64,000 bases of DNA from Candidatus Dadabacteria bacterium (GTDB taxonomy: Bacteria > Desulfobacterota_D > UBA1144 > Nemesobacterales > Nemesobacteraceae): the NCBI GenBank assembly GCA_026705445.1, contig JAPPAR010000022.1:1-64000 (forward strand), given 5' to 3'. A program made the translations under genes and the position numbers. The notes under the pieces are model-generated. The model was not told where the DNA came from and did no database searches. It saw only the letters and a list, made by a program, of their open reading frames with translations. Positions 28,208 to 37,259 of the stretch are shown here, piece after piece; position 1 is the stretch's first letter; each line of letters begins with the position of its first letter.

Positions 28208-29025
28208 ACAACCGCTTTTATCGAGAAACCGGTTTCGTTTCCGTCAAGTGATACGGGAACCTTTATGTTATTGCTGTCGGGGAAAGTCCCCCGGTCTTCT
28301 TTCTTGTAGAGTGTGTGGCGCGCTTCGGCCCGGATTCCGGTTTTGCCCCCGATCATCTTCTCAACGCCTCCCCCGAACGTAAGCGCGTTGAAGGTCTCGT
28401 CGTGGGAGTCGGTACCTCCCTCAAACTCATCGGTACCGCAGAGCCTGTCGCCGACAAAGCACCCGTAGTAGTCAATCTCAAACTCCGCGTTCACTCGGCG
28501 CACCCCGCCGAGAATGTAGATGCTGCCACCTGTACCCAGAAGTGAAGCCAGAGACGGAGGGTTTGCCCCAAGCACAAGCGTCGCACCGTAACTGTTTTTC
28601 CTGTCCACGCTCCACTTATCGGGCCATGCTTCCCCGCGCTGGTTCCGGCCCTGTGATTTTCCCTCTCCGGGAAGCGTTCCACTCACTGTGCCGTCGTGGA
28701 TCTGCCCGTCAACTTCGATTCCCAAATAAAGGGTGTCGTTCGGGTCGAGACTAAGCCGATAGCCGACAAGAAGACCGCCGCCAAACCCCGTTTTGCTTGC
28801 CGAGTCACTGGTGCTGTAAATTTTTCCGGCCTGCAGGAAATCACTCGGGGCCTCAGTGTTGTCAACGGTCTTGGCATGTTCGATGTTATAGTATTGAACT
28901 CCGCCCGAGACGCCGACGTAAAAGCTGGCGCTTTGGGCAGCCGCGTTCGCGGAGATGCCCAAGGTTGTTGCAACCGCGACTATGAAAATCCAGAAAGCAG
29001 ACTTTTGGTTTTTAGTTATCTTCAT
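28198..29025 (-). CDS. Outer-membrane beta-barrel protein
   Basis: From ATG 29025 (AGGAGAG upstream) it is 275 residues; an in-frame reading from 29067 adds an unlikely N-terminus. The signal peptide is MKITKNQKSAFWIFIVAVATTLG-type with cleavage near ANAAAQ. The mature part has alternating amphipathic strands (FYVGVSGGVQYY, GFGGGLLVGYRL) and ends VVYF, the C-terminal aromatic recognised by the BAM complex. Two Cys sit in a loop near YYGCFVGDRLCG. Surface-antigen type OMP; ligand unknown. Confidence 0.85.
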   Translation of the reverse strand: MKITKNQKSAFWIFIVAVATTLGISANAAAQSASFYVGVSGGVQYYNIEHAKTVDNTEAPSDFLQAGKIYSTSDSASKTGFGGGLLVGYRLSLDPNDTLYLGIEVDGQIHDGTVSGTLPGEGKSQGRNQRGEAWPDKWSVDRKNSYGATLVLGANPPSLASLLGTGGSIYILGGVRRVNAEFEIDYYGCFVGDRLCGTDEFEGGTDSHDETFNALTFGGGVEKMIGGKTGIRAEARHTLYKKEDRGTFPDSNNIKVPVSLDGNETGFSIKAVVYF

Positions 29026-29261
29026 AATTTCTCTCCTGAACTTGTTGTTTGCAAAGCCCGTCCACACGCAGAACTTAACCTTCAGGCATATGCGATCTCA
29101 ATAGATTTTATATCCTGAATATACTGCGTTGTAAAATGAATAAGGATGCGTTTGGGGTTGCTCGGGAGGACCCCGTCTTTGCGGAAAAACGGTTATAATC
29201 AGAATCTGCAAATGTGGCTTTTTATCCTGTTACAGGTTTTTTAACTCCGGGGCTGGATCTA
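29026..29261. other. Divergent intergenic region, OMP gene / DUF3426-like gene
   Basis: About 235 bp between the divergent starts. It has no supported coding frame. No clear promoter pair or operator is visible to me. Confidence 0.4.
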
Positions 29262-29834
29262 ATGGACGCGGAAAAAATATTTTACGGCGTAGACGAAGTA
29301 AAAAAGAGAAAATACCCGCTCAGGCTTATCCTGATAGCAGTTGTTTTTGCACTCGGTCTCGGGGCCTTCAAGTCTGGATTTTTCCCCGAGCCGTGGTTCT
29401 GGGAGAGCGACGATATTTCCCGAAAACTGATCGTTAGGAACACTGAATCCCGATGGATAACCACCAAGAAAGGCTATCTTTTTTTCGTTCGAGGGGAGAT
29501 CATGAACGAAAGCGACGTTCCCGTCAGCTACATAAAGCTCAGGAGCAGTTTTCAAGTGTCGGGGCGGACCGTTTACGTCCAGGACTTTTACTCGGGCAAC
29601 ACCCTTTCGATGCGGGACCTCAGAAACGCCGACACGGAGCATCCTCTTCAGAAGTTAAGCAGGAAAAGCGGGGATGACCTCTCGGCACTTACCGGGACAG
29701 AGGCCTCGGCCAATTTCAACATAAAGCCCGGCAATACCGTTTTCTTCAGCACTTTCTACCTTTCCGTGAGCAAGATACTTGGTCTTAAGTATCAGATCGA
29801 GATTACGGATTTCGAGGAGATGTCTGAGGGTTAG
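29262..29834 (+). CDS. Membrane-anchored DUF3426-like protein
   Basis: From ATG 29262, 190 residues; a GTG at 29214 would add 16 residues but has no ribosome site. There is one membrane segment near the N-terminus (LRLILIAVVFALGLGAF), then a periplasmic domain with RGEIMNESDVPVSYIKLRSSF and NIKPGNTVFFSTFY. This is the pattern of DUF3426/FxLYD-type beta-sandwich proteins. Usual DUF3426 proteins carry an N-terminal zinc ribbon; here there is none. Role unknown. Confidence 0.65.
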   Translation: MDAEKIFYGVDEVKKRKYPLRLILIAVVFALGLGAFKSGFFPEPWFWESDDISRKLIVRNTESRWITTKKGYLFFVRGEIMNESDVPVSYIKLRSSFQVSGRTVYVQDFYSGNTLSMRDLRNADTEHPLQKLSRKSGDDLSALTGTEASANFNIKPGNTVFFSTFYLSVSKILGLKYQIEITDFEEMSEG

Positions 29835-30077
29835 GGGAGCCGTTTGGGGCTCCGGACTTGACGTTGCTCCCGGGTCGGGCAGCGCGCGGGATGGCAAGAC
29901 CGGCACGTGGATTCCGCCTGCCGACATGTCTCTATTTATTGGGTGTCAGGACGAGAGGTGCGCAGAGTGCAAGTCGCCAGCTTCGAGATCGGCAAGTACA
30001 ATGCATTTTAAATTGCTTTATTAAGCTGTTTTTAGTAAACTATAGCCCCTTTATAGAAATAATCCGGTGGGTAAGCG

Positions 30078-31930
<1,853 letters not shown>

Positions 31931-32025
31931 TAACGGTTTTCTTATCTCGCAAAGTCAGCCTCAGAAAGCGCGGTTTACCCTTCAGGGTTCTTCGGATTTT
32001 ATCGCAACGGGGGAGGCGGTCGTAA

Positions 32026-33558
32026 ATGCGGGAAAAAGTTCTTGTTCTTGATTTCGGTTCCCAGTATACGCAGCTTATCGCCAGGCGCACCAGGGAACTC
32101 GGGGTTTATTCCGAAATAAAGCCCTATAACACTTCCACAGACGAAATAAAGAAAGACCATCCAGGGGCGATAATACTCTCCGGGGGGCCCTCAAGCGTCT
32201 GGGCGGATGATTCTCCTAGGGTGGACGGGGAAATACTGGCTTTGGGAGTACCGGTTCTGGGTATCTGTTACGGGCTTCAGGTGCTGGTTTTCCAGCTCGG
32301 TGGTGAAGTTGAGCGCTCCGAGAAGAGGGAATACGGTCCTGCCGTCTTGAACTTGGTAACGGAAGACCCGCTTTTCTCGGGCGTGGAGAAGACCTCGGGA
32401 GTCTGGATGTCTCACGGCGACAGGGTTTTGAGTATGCCCGAGGGATTTACGGCGATAGCCGATACCGAGAACACGGAGTGCGCGGCGGTAAGAAATGCAG
32501 GCGGAAACATCTACGGGGTGCAATTCCACCCGGAGGTCGTGCATACGGAATTCGGAGCCCGGATACTCTCCAATTTCCTTTTTCAGGTGGCGGGGCTTGG
32601 CGGAAACTGGACGGCGGGTTCGTTCATAGAGCATTCAATGCACGATATAAGGGAAAGGGTCGGGAACGGCAAGATCATATGCGGGCTCTCGGGAGGAGTG
32701 GACTCCTCGGTCGCGGCTGCTCTTATTAACGAGGCGGTGGGCCGCAGGCTTTACTGTATTTTCGTTGATACGGGATGCATGAGGCTTGATGAGGCTCAGG
32801 AGGTCTGTGACGCTTTTTCCGAGTTTGAGATGAATTTTATTCACGTGGATGCCTCTGAGAGATTTCTCTCTCATCTTGAAGGTGTTGAGGATCCCGAAAC
32901 GAAAAGAAAGATCATGGGCGAGCAGTTCGTGAGGGTCTTCGAGGAAGAAGCTGAAAAGATATCCGATGTCCGTTTTCTAGCCCAGGGAACGCTCTATCCC
33001 GACGTTATCGAGAGCGTGAGTGTCAAGGGCCCCTCGGCCGTCATAAAGTCCCACCACAACGTCGGAGGGCTTCCGGAAAAAATGAACCTAGAGATAGTAG
33101 AGCCTCTTCGGGAACTTTTCAAAGACGAGGTGAGAAGCGTTGGCGAGGCTCTCGGGCTCCCTTCCTCTCTTATAGGCCGTCATCCCTTTCCCGGTCCGGG
33201 TCTTGCGATCAGGATAATGGGAGAAGTCACGCGCGAAAGACTCTCCATACTGAGGCATGCGGATAGCATTTTTATAGACGAGCTTAAAAAATCGGGGGCC
33301 TATGATGAAGTATGGCAGGCCTTCTGCGTTTTTATCCCGGTAAAGACGGTGGGAGTGATGGGCGATGAGCGCACCTATGAAAACGTCTGCGCCCTGAGGG
33401 CTGTGAGCAGTACGGATGGAATGACCGCCGACTGGTCGAAGATATCCTATGATCTGCTCGGGAAAATCTCGGTAAGGATCATAAACGAGGTAAAGGGAAT
33501 AAACCGGGTCGTATACGATATATCCACAAAACCTCCCGGCACCATAGAGTGGCAGTGA
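32026..33558 (+). CDS. guaA: GMP synthase (glutamine-hydrolysing)
   Basis: Aminates XMP to GMP. It is 510 residues. The glutaminase domain has the nucleophile in LGICYGLQ and the HPEV triad part. The ATP pyrophosphatase P-loop is [12 protein letters not shown]. The C-terminal dimerisation domain ends [10 protein letters not shown], the conserved GuaA terminus. It converges on the DUF4177-like gene, with 3 bp between. Confidence 0.97.
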   Translation: MREKVLVLDFGSQYTQLIARRTRELGVYSEIKPYNTSTDEIKKDHPGAIILSGGPSSVWADDSPRVDGEILALGVPVLGICYGLQVLVFQLGGEVERSEKREYGPAVLNLVTEDPLFSGVEKTSGVWMSHGDRVLSMPEGFTAIADTENTECAAVRNAGGNIYGVQFHPEVVHTEFGARILSNFLFQVAGLGGNWTAGSFIEHSMHDIRERVGNGKIICGLSGGVDSSVAAALINEAVGRRLYCIFVDTGCMRLDEAQEVCDAFSEFEMNFIHVDASERFLSHLEGVEDPETKRKIMGEQFVRVFEEEAEKISDVRFLAQGTLYPDVIESVSVKGPSAVIKSHHNVGGLPEKMNLEIVEPLRELFKDEVRSVGEALGLPSSLIGRHPFPGPGLAIRIMGEVTRERLSILRHADSIFIDELKKSGAYDEVWQAFCVFIPVKTVGVMGDERTYENVCALRAVSSTDGMTADWSKISYDLLGKISVRIINEVKGINRVVYDISTKPPGTIEWQ

Positions 33559-33561
33559 AGT

Positions 33562-33774
33562 CTAGCTGACTTTCTTTTTGAATATGGCGAATTCACCCGT
33601 AATGGTGGCAAGTTCCCAGCCGTCCTTACCAAGCGAGACAAGAGAATCTTCAAGGTTTTCCCTGGCGTTCTCCCTTCTTGAATCAACCTCTTCCTTGTAG
33701 ACCGCTATATCATGGTCCTGGGGTCTTTTAACAAGCACATCAGTCGAGATTACCTTGTATTCCCAGCGCTCCAT
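33562..33774 (-). CDS. DUF4177-like small protein
   Basis: Protein of 70 residues beginning MERWEYKVISTD and ending with LGKDGWELATITGEFAIFKKK, the WEYKV...GWEL...FKR pattern of DUF4177. Function unknown. Its ATG overlaps the stop of the 57-codon gene upstream (TAATG), so the two are translationally coupled. Confidence 0.7.
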   Translation of the reverse strand: MERWEYKVISTDVLVKRPQDHDIAVYKEEVDSRRENARENLEDSLVSLGKDGWELATITGEFAIFKKKVS

Positions 33775-33947
33775 TATTCTTCTTGCTCCCCGGTTTCCTC
33801 TTCTTCGTCAATGAGAAGGGATGTTGCCTTGTCACTTACGTCGGGCAGGGATTTTACGTGTTTTTCGTAATCCTTCTGGGTGATATGCCCTTCTTTTATA
33901 TATCTTTTGTAAATCCGTACATCAAAAAATTCTTCGTTATCCTGCAT
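33774..33947 (-). CDS. Small acidic protein upstream of the DUF4177-like gene
   Basis: ORF of 57 residues, MQDNEEFFDVRIYKRYIKEG at the start, then a KDYEKHV helix and a very acidic tail (DEEEETGEQEE). A GGAGG ribosome site lies 7 bases before the ATG. Its stop overlaps the next start as TAATG. No family recognised. The ribosome site, coupling and reading-frame quality support a real gene despite its length. Confidence 0.65.
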   Translation of the reverse strand: MQDNEEFFDVRIYKRYIKEGHITQKDYEKHVKSLPDVSDKATSLLIDEEEETGEQEE

Positions 33948-34021
33948 TATCCATCCTCCGAAAGAAAAACAATTTTAACCACGAGTGAGGTTTTTTCAAA
34001 GACAGAGACTTCGGGCTGCCG

Positions 34022-34948
34022 TCAATTCCTCTCCTGCAAAAACCAGTTCCATGTTCTAAAAAGGCCTTCGCGCAAGGCCATCTGCGCGCTCCATCCGAGC
34101 TTCTCGGCCGCTAGGGAGCAGTCAAGACTAATTCTTCTTACTTCCCCGGAACGCTCTTTTTCGTGAACAGTCGTGAATTCGGTTTTAGTTGCCTCCCCCA
34201 GTATGCGCACTATGTCGTTTACGGAACTCTCGATAGAAGTTCCTATGTTGAAAGTTCCCTCTTGCATGAGGCTTGCGGCGAGCAGGTTTGCCCGCGAGAC
34301 ATCGGAGACGTGCACGTAATCCCTCGTTTGTTCTCCGTCTCCGAATATGAGGCAGGGCTTCCCGCTGATTATTTTCTCGCAGAAAATCCCTATCACGCCG
34401 GCCTCCCCCTCGGGGTTCTGCCTTTCTCCGTACACGTTTGAGTATCTCAGGATCACGTGTCCGAAACCATGATTCCTTGAATGGTATCTTATGTAATTTT
34501 CCGTTGAGAGTTTCGAGATTCCATAAGGGGAAAGAGGAAGGGCGGGGGTTGACTCATCGGCCGGAAGTTTCTTTGGCTCTCCGTAGAGAGCGCCTCCGGT
34601 GGATGAAAAAATGAATTTTTCGGTTTTGTGATCCCCGCAGAGTCTAAGAACGTTAAGGGAACCGCCTATATTTACATCAGCGTCAAAGCCGGGGTTCTCG
34701 ACGGAATTTCTTACGTTTATCTGTGCTGCGTGGTGGTTGACGACTTCAGGGCGGAATTGGCGAAACGCCTTTTCAAGTCGGGCGGAATCCCTTACGTCGC
34801 ACTCAACAAACTCGGCTTCAGGGGGGATATTGTCCTCAGACCCCGTTGAGAGGTTGTCGACCACTAGAACCTCGTGGCCCTCGGAGATATGCGCTTTGCA
34901 TACCCAAGAGCCTATGAATCCCGCTCCGCCTGTGACTATTATTCTCAC
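34022..34948 (-). CDS. NAD-dependent sugar-nucleotide epimerase (GalE-like)
   Basis: Extended SDR enzyme of 308 residues. The Rossmann motif is VTGGAGFIGSW, NAD-binding Asp follows in VVDNLSTG, and the catalytic YGISK (YxxxK) with upstream Ser/Thr is present. The family converts UDP-hexoses, e.g. UDP-glucose to UDP-galactose, for cell-surface polysaccharide. No glycosyltransferase neighbours narrow the substrate, so I do not give a gene name. Confidence 0.88.
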   Translation of the reverse strand: MRIIVTGGAGFIGSWVCKAHISEGHEVLVVDNLSTGSEDNIPPEAEFVECDVRDSARLEKAFRQFRPEVVNHHAAQINVRNSVENPGFDADVNIGGSLNVLRLCGDHKTEKFIFSSTGGALYGEPKKLPADESTPALPLSPYGISKLSTENYIRYHSRNHGFGHVILRYSNVYGERQNPEGEAGVIGIFCEKIISGKPCLIFGDGEQTRDYVHVSDVSRANLLAASLMQEGTFNIGTSIESSVNDIVRILGEATKTEFTTVHEKERSGEVRRISLDCSLAAEKLGWSAQMALREGLFRTWNWFLQERN

Positions 34949-35045
34949 TTTTTTTCCTTCCGGATGCCGTGAATAATAGTTTTCCCCTAGGGTTTTGTCA
35001 AAAAGCAGATTCGGTATAAATCCTGGGATTGTTTAAATCGTTAAG

Positions 35046-35095
35046 CAAAAAAAGAACGGGCATGCAGGATTGTTGTTAACAACCTGATGCCCGTT
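35046..35095 (-). terminator. Intrinsic terminator after the poly-Asp lipoprotein gene
   Basis: Stem AACGGGCAT...ATGCCCGTT (35055-35063 and 35087-35095), extended inward by CAGG/CCTG and TTGTT/AACAA. On the minus strand it is followed by seven T. It ends transcription of the gene at 35131. Confidence 0.85.
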
Positions 35096-35130
35096 GCTAT
35101 TTTACGCTCGGCCGTTTCGTGGTATTCCAA

Positions 35131-35844
35131 TTATCGTTTCATGGGAGACAATACGCCCTGACTATCTAAAAGGTTATGGCAGTCCCTCAAGCCGTCGTCG
35201 TCTGTCAGATATTTTGCCAATGCGGGATGCACGGTGTCTCCGCCCATTTCACCACAATCGCCTGCTCCTATGTCTTCTAACCCAGCAGTTCCTGCTGGTA
35301 CCATCACATATGGACAAATTACCACAGGTTGATAGGCTGTGGCATCTGCGGCGCGACGGTAGGCATAGCCGGCCCAGTAACCGGTATATATCGTGTCTGC
35401 CTCAATGTCAGCGTCGGTTTTTGCTACGAGAAAATATGCTCCGGGCCTGTCAAAATTTCCATCCGTCTCACTTACGTAATAGGTTGAAATGGTTTCGGCA
35501 TTGTAATCGCTTTCGCCTACCTTTACTCCTACCTGTAGAAAGGTTGCAGACCCAAAAGCGACGCCCCTTGCGGTGATCCTGACGTTAGGCTCGCTGAGAT
35601 CTCCTGCATCTTCCTCGCGCAGGTCAATGTCTTCATTTGTACAATCCGTTGTACCATCCGCATTAACACTGGTGTAGAATCCTCTCATCTCAATTGGTTG
35701 CGCTTCCGCTTCATCATCGTCATCATCACAGGATGAGAGTGCTAGCAATCCTGTAAGGCAAAATGCTACTGATAAAGCAAAAATTCCGAGACTGCGTATC
35801 CCTTGAAAACGGCGCAACACAAGACTATTGTAAAACTTCCACAT
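35131..35844 (-). CDS. Lipoprotein with poly-Asp start
   Basis: From ATG 35844 (AGGAGG upstream), 237 residues; an in-frame reading to 35889 has no ribosome site. The signal peptide ends in LALSSC followed directly by five Asp; Asp at +2 would keep it in the inner membrane under the enterobacterial Lol rule. The mature domain is about 200 residues, acidic, with several Cys (DCTN, VICPY, GDCGE, DCHN). I recognise no family. It has its own terminator and no operon partners. Confidence 0.7.
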   Translation of the reverse strand: MWKFYNSLVLRRFQGIRSLGIFALSVAFCLTGLLALSSCDDDDDEAEAQPIEMRGFYTSVNADGTTDCTNEDIDLREEDAGDLSEPNVRITARGVAFGSATFLQVGVKVGESDYNAETISTYYVSETDGNFDRPGAYFLVAKTDADIEADTIYTGYWAGYAYRRAADATAYQPVVICPYVMVPAGTAGLEDIGAGDCGEMGGDTVHPALAKYLTDDDGLRDCHNLLDSQGVLSPMKR

Positions 35845-36109
35845 AACAAAATCCCTCCTTTTAAGACTAATAGTTCCACTATAACACAATTCGTAGTAGG
35901 AAAGACTATGGAATTTTTATTTATTTTAGGGGCCCGTTCTCGTATCAATATCCAAGGAGATTTTAGTGCTTCGGTTTGTCCGGTTTTTAAGTTATACTCC
36001 CCTCAAAACCGGTTTACCTGCGTTCGGAATTAACGATATCCTGTTGTTCCAGAAGCGCCTGCACCTGTAAATTAACAAGTCAGATCACGATAACCGGACT
36101 TGATTAGCC

Positions 36110-36886
36110 ATGCTTCTCGCAATTGATGTCGGCAACACTAGCATAATGGTCGGAATATTTTCCGGAGAGGATCTCGTATACAGCTTCAGGGTGGATACTG
36201 ACAGAACCAAAAGCCCCGATGATTACGGAATCATCTTGTTTGGAAAGATGGACGAGAAAGACATATCTCCTTCCTCGTTCACCGGCGCCATACTCTCCTG
36301 CGTGGTCGCCGAGATGGAGGAGGGAGTGGCGAAACTAGTGGAGAAATATTTCGGTCACCGGCCTATAATTGTGGGTCCTGAGACAAGAACGGGAATGCCG
36401 ATTCGGATTTACAGTCCTGAAGAGCTCGGGGCCGACAGAATAGCAAACGCTGTTGCGGCTTACCACCGCTTCGGTGGAAGCGTGATAGTGGTTGATCTCG
36501 GTACGGCGACCACTTTTGACTGCGTTTCCGAAAAAGGAGAATACCTGGGCGGAGTCATAGTCCCTGGGATCGAGCTTTCCACGGTGGCGCTTTACCACGG
36601 AACTTCCAAGCTTCCGAAGGTTGATCCCGAGAGGCCCGAGCAGGTGATAGGCAAAGACACCGTCGAGTGCATACAGTCGGGTCTGTTTTACGGTTACGCC
36701 TCGATGATTGACGGGCTTTGCGCGAAACTCAAGGAGGAGATGGGTTCTTCTCCCGAAATCGTGATGACCGGGGGTTTCGCCGAAGCGATCTCTGAGGAGT
36801 GCGCCTGCGTGAATCGGGTCGACAATGACCTTGCTCTCCACGGCCTGAGACTGCTCCATGAACTCAACTCTCAGATACTCTGTTAG
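36110..36886 (+). CDS. coaX: Type III pantothenate kinase
   Basis: Phosphorylates pantothenate, the first step of CoA synthesis, in organisms lacking CoaA. It is 258 residues. It has the ASKHA-fold motifs MLLAIDVGNTSIMVGIF (P-loop), GADRIANAVAA, and DLGTATTFDCVS. No biotin ligase neighbour (birA) is present, which is often upstream. The 3' end may overlap a small gene. Confidence 0.96.
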   Translation: MLLAIDVGNTSIMVGIFSGEDLVYSFRVDTDRTKSPDDYGIILFGKMDEKDISPSSFTGAILSCVVAEMEEGVAKLVEKYFGHRPIIVGPETRTGMPIRIYSPEELGADRIANAVAAYHRFGGSVIVVDLGTATTFDCVSEKGEYLGGVIVPGIELSTVALYHGTSKLPKVDPERPEQVIGKDTVECIQSGLFYGYASMIDGLCAKLKEEMGSSPEIVMTGGFAEAISEECACVNRVDNDLALHGLRLLHELNSQILC

Positions 36887-37250
36887 GAAAATCGTCTCGG
36901 AAACCACCTGTTTTGTTCTTTCCCTAGGACTCAAAGACGGTCATCGCCACTGGGTTTTTCCAAATGCGGAATGGATGGACAAGAGGGAGAAGGCTATCGG
37001 GATCGAATTTGGGGAAAATGACCTTTGGGCCTTTCTCTGCGGGCAGTGCCGCTCGGCAAAAGCCGATTTTTCAGTTTCCGGGAGGTACGTTTCGAATTAC
37101 CAAGGTCCCTCCAAGCTCTCTTTTAATCTCGATGGTTCACCGCTCCTTCAGGGCAATTACATTCTGCTTTCTCCAAGCTGGGGGCGCCATTCGAAAAGAA
37201 AGATGTGGGTTCTAATCCCCTCTTCGGGGCGGGAGCGCGGACGGCAGTAG
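36858..37250 (+). CDS. Hypothetical 130-residue protein overlapping coaX
   Basis: Open frame overlapping the last 29 bp of coaX. It is not recognised. It has Trp/Gly-rich blocks (GHRHWVFPNAEW, LLSPSWGRHSKRKMWVLIP) and one CGQC pair. No strong ribosome site was found. Codon usage is similar to neighbours. It may be a real small gene or an artefact; the start could be internal. Confidence 0.45.
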   Translation: MNSTLRYSVRKIVSETTCFVLSLGLKDGHRHWVFPNAEWMDKREKAIGIEFGENDLWAFLCGQCRSAKADFSVSGRYVSNYQGPSKLSFNLDGSPLLQGNYILLSPSWGRHSKRKMWVLIPSSGRERGRQ

Positions 37251-37259
37251 GGGGCTATT

